NCBI GenBank assembly: GCA_950022295.1
Contig: OX465600.1
Coordinates: 201,467,782-201,531,781 of the forward strand
Direction of reading: 5' to 3'
Source of the DNA: Bromus sterilis
Taxonomy: Eukaryota > Streptophyta > Magnoliopsida > Poales > Poaceae
DNA length: 64,000 nucleotides
Shown here one piece after another: positions 13,594-24,213 of this stretch. The position numbers and the translations under genes are program-made. How positions within the stretch are numbered: position 1 is the first letter of the stretch; each line of letters starts with the position of its first letter. Under the pieces are notes generated by a model. The model did not search any database and had not been told where the DNA came from. It saw only the letters and a list, made by a program, of their open reading frames with translations.

Positions 13594-14060
13594 GCAGGTT
13601 GGCTGGCCAGTTGACGCAAACGCCCTCGTTACCCCTCTCGCGTGTCCGGTGATCGCGTTCGTGACCGCCGAGACTCCGTACGGACTCCGATTCCGACGAA
13701 ATCTCGAACCACGCGCTCAGCGCGTCGAGCTCTTCGATCGTATTTCCCTGCGGTGACATTCCGACAACATTTTCCGGCGCGCTATAAAAATAACCCGTTT
13801 AATTATTAAACGGGGTTTTTCGTTCCGTTGGCTGCGGCTGGTCTCGTGCGGTTTTCGCGACGGTGATCGGGTGAAACCCGGTGTCGCAAAGGTCGGGTGT
13901 CAGGGTGGCAAGGGTCGGTCTCCGTTCGATACGAGATAAGAGGGGGAAAATAATCTCCGATCGATAAATCGGGGATGCATACACCGCAAACAATCAGACA
14001 ATCAAACAATTCACACTGAAAACAAATTTTTTAATTTTTGTGAAATCTGGGCTGTTACAC

Positions 14061-15089
14061 CAGGAGTCAGCCAGAGCAGAGTGGGATGCAGACAGGAAGC
14101 GCCAGAGGGAGCACAGTTCCGCAGTGATGGTCCACAAGAAGGCAAAGACTTGGGTCACAGAGGCACCACCGCAGAGACAGCAATTCCAACAGAGGGGGGC
14201 AGTTGTCCGCACTTTTGCCCGCCCTCCCGTCCCAGTTCAGAAGGGGCCTCGCTCTACACCACCACACGCGAGGCCACCCAGGCCGCAGCAGCAGCCCAGG
14301 CCAGGCGTGATCTGCTACAAGTGCAGAGAGCCGGGGCACACGTCTCCCAACTGCATGGACCCGCGTTTTGCTCGGCTCCCACCGCCTCCACCTCGCTCTA
14401 TTCTGAGAACCGCGATGGTGAAGGCACAGCCACGTGCAGTTCGGGTGAACAACGTGATGCTCACAGATGCACAACAGTCTTCAGAGATCGTTCTTGGTAG
14501 GTTGCTTGTGTGTTCAGTTCCCGCGACAGTGTTGTTCGATTCCGGAGCAACTCACTCTTTTATCTCCCAGTCTATTGCAACAATGATTGATCTTCCAAGA
14601 GACCATCTTCCGAGGATACTCTCAGTTGTTACTCCTGGTTCCAAATTCACTTCTTCCTGGTCAGTTCCGGATGTAGAGATCCGTATTCAGGGAGTTCCCT
14701 TTTCAGCATCCTTGATTGTCTTGCCTCGTGCCGACAGTGATGTCATTTTGGGCATGGATTGGCTTGTGCAGCACAAGGCCAATATTGATTGTTAGACCAG
14801 ATCCGTGAAGTTGACACATGATTCAGGTGCAGAAGTTTTGTACACTTGTGGCTCAGTGGCAGGAGAATCACATTTGTACGCTTTGAATGCAGGAGTTGCA
14901 CCTTTGCTCGAAGAAGTCAAAGTTGTCTGTGAGTTCCCAGACGTCTTTCCGGAGGAGTTGCCAGGAATTCCCCTAGTTCGAGCTATTGAGTTCGTTATTG
15001 AGCTAGAGCCTGGTACCCAGCCGATTTCTCGGCATCCGTACAAGATGTGTTCGAAGGAGTTGATTGAGCTCAAGAAGCAGTTGACATAG
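14061..15089 (+). pseudogene. C gag C-terminus, protease and start of RT linker
   Basis: The frame begins inside gag because B1 removed the rest. A basic, proline-rich stretch is followed by the zinc knuckle CYKCREPGHTSPNC (CX2CX4HX4C) that binds the RNA genome. Next is an aspartic protease with active site LFDSGATHSF and, about 80 residues later, the conserved ILGMDWL segment. A TAG at 14793-14795 breaks the frame just after the protease. The frame then continues unchanged through the typical protease-to-RT linker (DVFPEELPG, EPGTQPISR) to a second TAG at 15087-15089. No frameshift occurs in this part, only nonsense codons. The product would be a truncated protein. Confidence 0.88.
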
Positions 15090-15686
15090 TTGGAGGCAGG
15101 CGGTTTTATCCGCGCGAGCACTTCCCCTTGGGGTGCACCAGCTTTGTTTGTCCAGAAGAAGGATGGGACTAGCCGCTTGGTCCAAGACTATCGCGGTATC
15201 AACAAGAAGACCATCAAGAACAAATACCCTCTACCCCGCATCAATGATCTATTCGAACAGTTGAATGGGGCAAAGGTGTTTTCCAAGCTTGACTTGAGGA
15301 TGGGGTATCACCAAATCCGTGTTCGTGAAGAGGACATCCCCAAGACCGCGTTCAGCACAAGTTATGGGCTTTATGAGTTCACGGTCATGACTTTCGGCTT
15401 TTCAAACGCCCCTCCAACATTCATGAGAGCTATGAACTATTTGTTCCAAGAATGGCTTGATGTGTTCGTAATCCTCTACCTCGACGACATTCTTGTCTAT
15501 TCATAGTCAGAGGCTGAACATGAGGAACATCTACGCCTGGTGCTGCAGAAGCTGAGAGAGCACCGACACTACGCCAAGTTCTCCAAGTGTGAGTTTTGGC
15601 TGGACAAGGTCAATTTTCTGGGCCATGTTATTTCCGCTGAGGGAATTGTGGTTGATCTAGAGCGAGTCCGCACTATTCAAGAGTGA
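15090..15686 (+). pseudogene. C reverse transcriptase
   Basis: Conserved RT blocks appear in order: GGFIRASTSPWGAPALFVQKK, then DYRGINKKTIKNKYPLPRI, then FSKLDLRMGYHQIRV, then the catalytic FVILYLDDILVYS (YLDD box). The enzyme would copy element RNA into DNA in the cytoplasmic particle. The frame is interrupted by TAG at 15504-15506, directly after the YLDD box, and TGA at 15684-15686, where relatives have Trp. The TGA fits a TGG to TGA transition. All four stops of C lie in one unshifted frame, as expected for slow decay by substitution. Confidence 0.88.
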
Positions 15687-15701
15687 GCTCCGTCGAAGAA
15701 T

Positions 15702-17579
15702 GTGAAGCAGCTAAGGAGTTTTATCGGCCTCGCCAGTTATTGCAGGAGGTTTGTGCAGAATTTCTCCAAAATAGCGAAGCCAATGACTGAATTGTTGTGC
15801 AAAGGCAAACGGTACACTTGGTCACCAGCTTGCCAGTCAGCCTTCGAGGAGTTGAAAGAGAAGTTGACCACAACTCCAATTCTCACGCCGCCAGATGAGT
15901 CACAACCTTTTCAGGTGTTTTGTGATGCCTCATTGCAAGGTCCAGGCGGAGTTTTGATGCAAGGCAGAAATATTGTGGCTTATACCTCACGACAGTTGAA
16001 GATGAGTGAGAGGAATTATCCCACGCACGAATTGGAGCTTGCAGCAGTTGTGCACGCTTTGATCACTTGGCGACACCTCCTCTTAGGGAGGAAGGTGGAT
16101 GTGTTCACCGCCCACAAGAGTCTGAAGTACTTGCTCACTCAGCCAAGTCTGAACTTGAGGCAAAGAAGATGGCTTGAAACCATTACTGAGTACACAGTTG
16201 ATATTCAGTACACGCCTGGGAAGGCGAATGTCATAGCTGATGCGCTAAGCCGTAAGGGCGATTGCAATAATATCCAGGTGCAGAAGATCCACCCTGATTT
16301 GTGTGAGTCCTTTCGAAGGCTCAATCTCGAGCTAGTTCCAGCAGGCTACCTTGCCAACCTTGTGGTAGAGCCCACTATCCATGAGAAGATTCGTGAAGCT
16401 CAGTCTGGCAGCTCAATGATACAAAAGATCAAGCAGGGTATTGCCGCCTCAGTTCCAAAGTACGGTTTCTTTTCAGTGCATAATGACGACACCGTGTTGT
16501 TCGAAGAGCGAGTTGTGGTTCCCAAAGAGGGAGATCTCAGAGAGGTCATCATGAAGGAAGCCCATGATTCCAAGCTATCGATTCACCCTAGCAGTACAAA
16601 TATGTATCAAGATCTCAAGCAAAGCTTTTGGTGGACTCGTATGAAGCGGGATTTTGCCCGTTACGTGTCTCAGTGTGATGTGTGCAGGACAGTGAAGGCA
16701 CAACACCAGAAGCCTGCAGGTTTGCTTCAGCCACTTGAGATTCCGGAGTGGAAGTGGGATCATATAGAGATGGATTTCATCACATGCTTCCCCTTGTCGC
16801 AGAAGAAGAACAATGCCATCTTTGTTGTCATTGACAATCTTTCCAAAGTTGCCCACTTCTTTCCAGTGAAGGACTCCATTTTAGCAGCTCAGCTGGCGGA
16901 TTTGTACACCGCAAGAGTTGTGTCTTTGCATGGCATTCCCAAGAAGATCAGTTCTGATAGAGGCAACCTTTTCACCTCTAAGTTCTGGCAGGCCTTTCAA
17001 AAGGCGATTGGTACGACAGTGTTGTTCAGTACCTCTTATCACCCTCAGACAAGTGGGAAATTCGAGCGCGTGAACGAAATCCTCGAGGACATGCTTCGAG
17101 CATGTGTCATCTCCTTTGGCATGAAGTGGGAAGAATGCTTGTCGTATGCTGAGTTCTCTTACAACAACAACTATCAGGCAAGTCTGCAGGCAGCGCCGTT
17201 TGAAGTCTTGTATGGCCGCAAGTGCAGGACACCTTTGAACTGGTCCGAGATAGGTGAGAGGCAGTTGTTTGGTCCAGATGTGATCCAAGAGGCGGAGGAC
17301 AGAGTGAAGATTGTCCGAGAGCACCTAAAGGCAGCACAGTCTAGGCAGAAGGCCTATTATGACAAAAGGCACCATGGTGTAGCATTTCAGGTTGGTGATT
17401 GGGCGTACCTAAGAGTATCTCCATTGAGGGGAACTCACCGTTTCGGTATCAAGGGAAAGCTCGCTCCAAGGTTTGTCGGACCTTTCCGCATCCTTGAGAC
17501 TAGAGGACCTCTTGCCTTCGGCTCGAGCTTCCAGAGAGTCTGTCCATGGTGCATGACGTGTTCCATGTATCCCAGCTAA
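15702..17579 (+). pseudogene. C RNase H and integrase core
   Basis: This is a 625-residue open stretch. It opens with the RT thumb/connection (LRSFIGLASYCRRF), followed by RNase H (FCDAS near residue 77, HELELAAV near 108, ADALSRK near 180). Integrase follows: zinc finger HX(n)H and CDVC near residue 325, then DDE core residues in MDFI, SDRG and GKFERVNE. One RNase H catalytic position is changed: the usual TDHKSL reads TAHKSL, which removes an acidic residue. The frame is lost at the 3' end by a one-base deletion near 17515-17520, so the last residues shown are out of frame and end at 17579. Integrase would join element DNA to host DNA in the nucleus. Confidence 0.88.
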
Positions 17580-17812
17580 AGCAATGTTTCAAGCAGCCAG
17601 AGCAGGCCGTTGACTTGGGCGAGATCCGGCTGAGTGCGGACCTTTCCTACTCAGAGCGTCCAGTCCGTGTTCTTGAGACGTCCGAGCGCAAGACTCGCAA
17701 CAAGACCGTCAAGTTCATGAAGGTTCAGTGGGCACACCATTCGGAGAAGGAAGCAACGTGGGAGCGTGAAGATCATCTCCGTTTTGAGTATCCTGAGTTG
17801 TTTCAGGCTTAG
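17546..17812 (+). pseudogene. C integrase C-terminus with chromodomain
   Basis: In the next frame the conserved MVHDVFHVSQLK motif is followed by LSYSERPVRVLETSERKTRN and VKFMKVQWAHHSEKEATWE. The last is the three-strand and aromatic pattern of a chromodomain fused to integrase, which in chromoviruses directs integration to marked heterochromatin. The stop TAG overlaps the palindrome GATCTCGGGACGAGATC that precedes the polypurine tract. The equivalent region of A2 has the same layout. Confidence 0.85.
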
Positions 17813-17848
17813 ATCTCGGGACGAGATCCTGTGTTGGTGGGGGAGTGC
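17812..17848 (+). other. C pre-LTR palindrome and polypurine tract
   Basis: The palindrome GATCTCGGGACGAGATC (17812-17828) is followed by TTGGTGGGGGAGTGC (17834-17848), the plus-strand DNA primer site directly before the LTR start at 17849. The palindrome also sits before the 3' LTR of A2 (23742-23758), B1 (5598-5614) and B2 (40181-40197). Confidence 0.75.
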
Positions 17849-19431
17849 TGTAACAACCCAAGAGTGGCATTCCTCTGTTCACCATGTATTTGTACCTTTC
17901 CCTCTTTTGGTTTTCAAGTTGTGATCATGTAAGGTGTGACTTTTCATGTGGTCATGGTGGTGACGAAGAAGTTGATCCCACTTGTCTTTTCATTTTGTAT
18001 GAATTGATCAAATGCCAAAAGAATGGAATTGTGTTCTGTTGCAAATGCATGTGTGCCCATTTGAACTCCAAACTTTGCCAAGCCAATACTTTGGAGTTTA
18101 CGGAATTTTTCATGATTTTATAACTATTTTTCACCCTCTGGAAAATAGGGAGACAAAAGGGAAAACATTTGAATCCAAATTCAAAAGGTTCAAATTCCAC
18201 TTGCTCCAAAAATGGTCAAACCATTTTTATAAAATCAGGAATATTCAAGGAAGAATTTTGGTGCTGGAGTTTTATTTTTATCTTTTCCTTTTTCTCTCTG
18301 TAAAAGTCCTAGGGCTTTCCAGGATTTTTTATATTTGGAAAAAGGGTTGTCTCGTTTTTTCTTTCTTTCTTTCTCTAGAGGAACCTGCTGGTTAGCCCAG
18401 CCCAGCCCACGGCGAAGGGGTATGCTCCCCTCTTCGTCCTCCTTTCCAGCGTGGAGCTCCACCTTTTCCTCCATCTCTCTCACAGCCGATGCCACGGCGA
18501 CGGTGGAGCCCCGGAGACAGCGAGAGGCTCTCCTCCCCTTTTAAGCTGTGTCGAAGATGCCCTGGAACCCAAGGAACTCATTCCCCCATCCAATTTATTT
18601 TCTCGCCGCCGCCTGAGACCTCATCCTCCTCCCCTGTTTCTGCCATGGACGCCGGTGAGGAGCCCGATTCCTGTAGTCTTCTCGCGGTGCCTTGAGCATG
18701 CGTTCATTTGCGCCTTCCTGCATCTCTGTCTCACCATCCTCGCCTCGCAGGTCCGAGGTAGCCGCCGTGATTCGTTCCCGAGCCGGTCGACGCCGCTGCA
18801 GGATTCTTCTTCCCGACGGTCGGCCACGTCGCCTTCTTGCCCTTCATCGTGTTCGAGCGGATTCTCAACCCCATCTAGGTGAGCTGCAACCTCCTCTTCT
18901 CACGTAGTTTCCAGCGTGCGTCTTTAGCTCTCTGCTTGCTCCCGTCGCCGCCGAGTTCTGTTTCGTCGCTGCCATGGATTTTCCGGCGAGATAGCGCCGT
19001 CGTCCTGGGGGTCCATGCCTTTTCCGTTGATGAGTGGGCTCTGGGTTGTCCCAGCTTCGCCCCCCAAGTCGCTGTTGAGTCTCCGGCGCCCGTCTGAAGT
19101 CGCCGCATGCGCCTGTGGACTGAACAAGTTCATTTTCATCAGAAGTCACCTGAAGCTCTCCGCCGTCCTTTTCCGGCGAGGAAAAGATGCTGCCATTGAG
19201 GCCCTGGTGTGAGCTTGAAGGAAAAATGGATCCTTTGGGATCCCATCTGCTCGCGGCATCGCTTCGTTAGGTCACTAGCGCAGCATGCTCGTCGCAGTCG
19301 TCGCCGGTGTTTGCTCAGCCGCTGCCACTGTCTGCTTCAGTTTCATCAGGAAAGCTCCGTGTTTTCTTCAGTTATCCCGCGGAATACATGTTATTTGATC
19401 TGCGTCCGCTGTCTTAAAGTGACCTCCCTAG

Positions 19432-19486
19432 TAGCTCAGCTGGTTGGCGCGCTCGGTCTCGACCATGAAGCCCTGAGCTCGAATCC
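19432..19486 (+). other. tRNA-like sequence with Pol III A and B boxes
   Basis: TAGCTCAGCTGG (19432-19443) is a full match to the tRNA A box. GAGCTCGAATCC (19475-19486) is close to the B box GGTTCGANNCC. The 31-base gap fits an intronless tRNA. The acceptor and D stems do not pair well and no credible anticodon loop forms, so this is not a working tRNA gene. It is more likely a SINE head or a captured tRNA relic inside the LTR. A T-run (19498-19503) follows shortly after the B box. Confidence 0.5.
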
Positions 19487-19865
19487 CCCCCGGGACATTT
19501 TTTCCCAAGCCTTTTGCGCTCGGGCGTGGGGCTGACAGGGGTGGCCTACTCGGAAGTGGCTGGTTCCACTGTGGTGTAGAGAGGGGCTGAGCCCAGCGGC
19601 TGGCGCTCGTGTAGAGGTGGGCTGGCCCAGCAAGTGAGCCAGACCCAGCCGAAGGCAGCCCAGAGAGGGTTTTCTCCTCATTTTTTTTCCACAAACCCCT
19701 TTTCCTATTTTGTTTTATCTCAAAATTCAAATTGTGTCTTTTGCATGCTTGCTCAATGCCCACATGTTGTACATGATTTTTGGCCAGAGAAATCCGAGGT
19801 TTAAGATGGTGCCATCCATTTTGTATTTGGGCAAATGCAAAGGGAAACGTGATGCCTTTTCACGT

Positions 19866-22800
19866 TGTCGGGACCCGGGGTTAGCGTATGCAAGTCCCGC
19901 TACGACATAGTCATATGGAGAGCCGAGAACCGTACCCACTTGTCTGAGCAGACAAGGCCAAGCACAGAACATTCTCGGAAAGCATCGTACGTGAGGGGCA
20001 TCCCATCCAGGCCGGATGATAAACTGAGATGGGTCCTCATCGTCCGCACACAAGTCTAAATGATATGGGTGATGAACTCCCATATTCACAGACAAGTCGC
20101 CTCAACCATACTATCGACTATCTCATAACTCTTACATAGACTTACTCCAGCCCGATCACTTAGTCGGGGTCTAGGGCGGGCTCGATCATACATCAAAGTG
20201 TGCACGAGAAAGAGTCTCGAGCAATCACATCGCGATGCCCCAAGCTGCGCACATCTAAGGGCAACTTGGTGTATAAAAGACCGCCAGCCAGATCACAACT
20301 AAGGTCTCGAAAACCCATACAAAGACATTCATGTTATAAACATACACGCAACACACATGCCTTGTATGAACAGCAGGTATCATTGCAATTCTCTACAAAG
20401 TATACAACTTTATTGTTAACTCTTACAGAGTGCTTAACAAATGGATTAGAGAAGCCTTATCTATAAACAAGCCCTTCCACGAGGGAACCAGTCTACCGAC
20501 TGGGACTACACTAGCTTGGTCTTGGTCGGAGTCTTCATTCCTCGAGCTTCGGGTAGAAGCCACCATCAGGTAGGTGGGTTCATCTAAAACATAGAATAAG
20601 CAAACCTGAGTACAAAGACGTACTCAGCAAGACTTATTTAGGAACTATACTACTCATGCACATGTATCAAGGTAAAGGAAGGTGGGGTTTCACTTGCAGA
20701 AGTGCCAGCTTTGACTTGGCTAGTCCTGAACTACGAGTACCAGACTTGAGGTAAGAAGCGTACACGAGTCCACTACTTTCTCCAACCAATACACCACTAT
20801 GGTCACTTCCTCGACTTCCCCACGAGGAGCATACCATAGCACTCACACTTATCTTGGTGTATTTTAGAAGTATCTAGTTCAAGTTGTCTAATAATCAAGC
20901 TAAGCTTTCCAAGCAGTCCTTAACCGCAGACGCGGCTATTCGAATAGTTTTGTTAACCCTGCAGGGGTGTACCGCTACACACACGTGTAATCAGTTACCG
21001 CCTTTTGCGTGTCACCGTTCAAGAGGTGACAGCGAGGATGCCACCACAACACTTCGCCCACAGCTCCGTTCTAGTCCAGAGAGTCGCCTATCTGAGGGGG
21101 ATCCGTATGGAAGTCCGGCCGAGGTTCCAGTACAGCCTCAAACGATGTGTGCAGGGTCCCAAGCCGGTCTTGAAAATCCGTTCATCCACTTCGCAGACCG
21201 TGCCACAGCCCTACCAGAACTCCGAACTACTGCGACTTCTGGGGTTCGAACGGGGTGAGGTACTAGGATGAGAGGGGTCAGTGAGCCCAATGTGTGGTTG
21301 TACTCTTCTTCTTGGATCACCACACAAGAACTCGGACTTAAGGCGGTGTTCAACGAGACAACCCACTGTGTACTCCTACACAACCTCTCATCGTTCACCT
21401 TGTATTAGGGTAGATTCACCAACATATTTCCACCATCATCAACATGATCACTACCATCCTGACTCACAAAAGAGTAACCTCATTGTAACTCTAAGCATGC
21501 AGTAAGCGGTAACAGTTGCAGGGGTTACAAGATATCAACCAACTCCTACATTTGCTAGGATTGTGGTTTTCTTACTACTGTGACAAAATGATAGGTCATG
21601 CAAAGGATTGGGTTCAAATATGCGGTAGAAACGTTATCATGGTAATCATCTTATACAATGCATAAGCGAGACATGAGAGGGAAGTGGGATTTTATCGACA
21701 TGATCAATGGGGGTTTGCTTGCCTTGCTGACGGGGTTCAGTCACGGGGTCTTCAACGAAGGGGGTGATCTCGGGTTCCGGCTCCACTTCTATCAGCAACA
21801 TGATAATCATAGAATCAACATAATGTACAATGCACAATCACATGAATAAGATTGTAATGGTGATGTTCATGGTACTGATGTGTTGAGCATTTCATTTAAA
21901 AGGAGTATATTGCATTTGAGTTGCAAATTCGAACTCCATTTGATTTATCGATGAATTTCAAATGCATTTGAATGCATGAAAGTTCATTTGAAAAGGTTGA
22001 GCATGAAGTGATGTGGTATAGTTGAGGTAAAGCCTCTGATGTGTGGGTGAAACTATTTAAAAGAAGTGTGTTGCAAAGTCATTTGCAAACTCACTCCAAA
22101 TTTGAATTTGAAAAGGATCCATATGCATGTTTGCTACTGTTCACCCATTTTAAAATGGTGAAACATAGAAAAAAGTTGCATATTAATAATCCTTGCATTT
22201 TTCTGATAATTTTAGACATATTATTTGTCCAATTTGGAGTTAAAATGAATTAGTTATTGAATTTCAAAGTTTAAAGCATTTTCTGCAAATTTCTGATTTC
22301 TTTTAAATCAGAAAAAGATTTACTGCGTCTTGCTGACATCAGCATGACGTGGGGGGGGGGGGTTTCTGGCCATTGGGGCCCTCTTGTCATTCTCAGTGGG
22401 GGTTAACCCCTGTTAAATAAAATTAACTTAGCTTAGGGGGGACCAGGGCCCACCAGTCAGTGACCCAAGGGTCAACTAACAGGGGGATTAGACCCCTAAT
22501 CTAATCGGGCCCGCCGGCGGTTAGCCGGCGGTGACCATCCCGCGCGGCGGCGCCCATTGGTGCCGGTGTATCCGGCCATGGGAGAGCACGGGGAGACCAC
22601 CAGCACACTCCTCGTGCTCGTCCGCGTCTGCTGCTGCACACGGGGAGGCAAGGGGGTGGCCGGAGCCTCGCCGGCGTCGAGATGGCGCGGCGGCCGTGGC
22701 GCTGTACAAGCGAAGTCGACGAGAACGGGCACGGGAGGGCACGTGGAAGAGGGCAACCTGAGCAGGAGCTCACCCTGGGGCCGATCGAGTTGTCGGGGAG

Positions 22801-23722
22801 GCCGGAGGACGAGCAGCGACGGCGAATTCGGCGGCGAGTCCTTGCGGGTCCGGCGGGGATTCGTTGAAGGGGGTGACATCTACGGAGCTTCCACTCTCGA
22901 TTCCGCGCGGTTGAAGACGAGGACGACGGTGCTGATGCGGAAGGACACGACGGCACAACGGGAGAGGGCCGTTGGCCACGCGGGCACGGCGTTGCGCTCC
23001 GGCGTGGTCTCGGGGGCTCGCAGAAGCGAGACAGGGAGAGGAGGAGAGCTGTCCAGGGAGAGAGGGGAAGAGGAGGGGGGGGCGCACGAGGGTCTCCACG
23101 ATGAGGGTTCAAGGACGGAGGGGAGGCTGCCACGGTGAAGCAGGACGTGGCGCGGCGGCTGCATGCTCTCCAGCGAGCAGCATCGGGGGAGGGGGAAGAA
23201 GACGACAAGAGAGGTGGGCTGGGCCGAGGCCAGGTGGGCCTGGGGGGGGGGGGTTCAGTTGGGTTGGAAGCCAGGGGTTTCCTCATTTCTTCTTTTTATT
23301 TTTCTGTTTCATTTGTTTTGCCTAGATTTAAATAGCTAGGCATTTTAGTTAAATGCCCAAACAATTTTATAAATCCTAGGTGGCCAGTAGAAAACCACTT
23401 GTGACTTTTGGGTATTTTTGAAATTCAAACAATTTGAATTTCAATTCAAATAGGGGTCAACTTTAATTTCCAAGCCCTGTTTGGAATATGTGAAAAATCT
23501 TGGTGCATGCAGTGGGACCCACTTCACTTTATATGTGATCATGCATATTTATAAGACTTTTCAAAAATACCAGAGGAATTTTTGGAAGCAATTTTTGTCT
23601 GGCCATTTGATTTAATTTCTCAGGGCTTTTCTTTGCCCCATTTTTGAATTTCTTTTGAAAAATTTCATATGATGCAAAGGGGCACTCAAACCCTAGCACT
23701 TACCCTAGTTGGGGTTCTGACA
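19866..23722 (-). repeat. A2 3' LTR (left), 3857 bp
   Basis: It starts TGTCGGGACCC and ends GGGTTCTGACA on the plus strand. Compared with A1 it lacks about 75 bp after 20434, a segment that the other LTR of A2 partly keeps. It retains about 97 bp near 23570-23665 that the 5' LTR has lost. A GC-rich block lies at about 22500-23270. A minus-strand TATA-like CATATAAAG lies near 23530, some 190 bp inside the LTR start, suggesting a short U3. Confidence 0.93.
20916..20966 (-). promoter_or_regulatory. Three-palindrome LTR module, A2 left LTR
   Basis: Palindrome 1 is CCCTGCAGGG (20957-20966), against CCTTGCAAGG in A1 and A3, so one pair has changed on both sides. Palindrome 2 is CTATTCGAATAG (20936-20947, perfect). 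Stem 3 (20916-20931) reads GTCTGCGGTTAAGGAC on the minus strand, with one wobble-type pair. Confidence 0.6.
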
Positions 23723-24152
23723 ACTCGCCCCCACTTAAAAGAATCTCGTCCCGAGATTCAGAAGTCGTCGGGACGAAGGAGGGGTACTCGGCACGAAGGC
23801 GGTCTTCTCTTTCCCATGTTGCTTCTTTCTTGGAGTGATGAGACCATTGCACCTTGAGGAACTTGATCTTCTGACGACAAGTGACACGCTCTGCTGAATC
23901 AAGAATACGAACAGGGTACTCTCGATAAGGAAGGTCATCTTGGAGATCAATCATTTCATGGTCGACTTCGCGGATGGGGTCCTTGAAGCAACGCTTGAGT
24001 TGTGACACATGGAATACATCATGTACTCGGGAAAAGTGCGGGGGTAGTTCAAGTTGGTAGGCAACTTCTCCACATTTAGGAAGAATGCGGAAAGGTCCGA
24101 TGTAACGTGGGGCCAACTTGCCTTTGATACCGAATCGTTGGGTTCCCTTCAA
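23700..24152 (-). pseudogene. A2 integrase C-terminus with chromodomain
   Basis: This 150-residue stretch begins in KGTQRFGIKGKLAPRYIGPF and continues through RVHDVFHVSQLKRCF. It ends with a chromodomain: VRILDSAERV, IKFLKVQWSHHSKKEATWE. It is separated from the upstream integrase frame by one extra base in an A5 run (plus-strand T5 at 24224-24228). The frame reads through the pre-LTR palindrome and the polypurine tract and stops about 20 bases inside the 3' LTR, at 23700-23702. Coding sequence and replication signals therefore overlap here. Confidence 0.88.
23726..23758 (-). other. A2 polypurine tract and pre-LTR palindrome
   Basis: On the minus strand AATCTCGGGACGAGATT (23758-23742) is followed by AAGTGGGGGCG (23736-23726) and then the LTR start TGTCAGAACC at 23722. 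The purine run is the primer for second-strand synthesis. Both elements overlap the end of the pol frame. Confidence 0.75.
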
Positions 24153-24213
24153 AGGAGTAACCCGAAGGTAAGCCTTCTCATCCAGATTGTAGCTTTCTTG
24201 CCTATGATGACGA

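Larger units (their letters stand above)
2581..14059 (-). mobile_element. Non-autonomous LTR retrotransposon B1 (LARD type)
   Basis: Two direct repeats, 2581-5578 and 9983-14059, align at a constant offset of 8481 bases. The left copy lacks its first 1079 bases because A1 interrupts it there. Orientation is minus, shown by a tRNA-iMet type primer binding site just inside the right LTR (9968-9979). Without the inserted F solo LTR the interior is only about 602 bp and encodes no gag or pol. The second copy, B2, has a 599-bp interior with homologous sequence, so the small interior is a family trait and not a chance deletion. Transposition must depend on proteins from another element. I found only two substitutions between the LTRs (near 3038 and 5553), which implies recent insertion. 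B1 interrupts the gag region of element C at 14059/14060. Confidence 0.9.
9983..14059 (-). repeat. B1 right LTR (5' LTR), complete, 4077 bp
   Basis: It starts TGTAAGACCCGATATGCGG at 9983 and ends GCTGTTACA at 14059 (TG...CA). It holds the transcription start region near its right end and the three-palindrome module at 10748-10795. U3 is short (about 470-490 bp by the TATA position), so most of the LTR is transcribed leader (R plus U5). It includes a GC-rich block at about 12860-13560. The intact A1 target site CATGA is visible at 11062-11066. Confidence 0.92.

Noticed and set aside
2581..14059. The 8481-base offset repeat as a segmental or tandem duplication.
   Set aside because: The repeats end in TG...CA, flank a primer site and match another copy with its own 5-bp duplication, so they are LTRs.
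19432..19486. A functional tRNA gene.
   Set aside because: The A and B boxes are present, but acceptor and D stems do not pair and no anticodon loop is credible.
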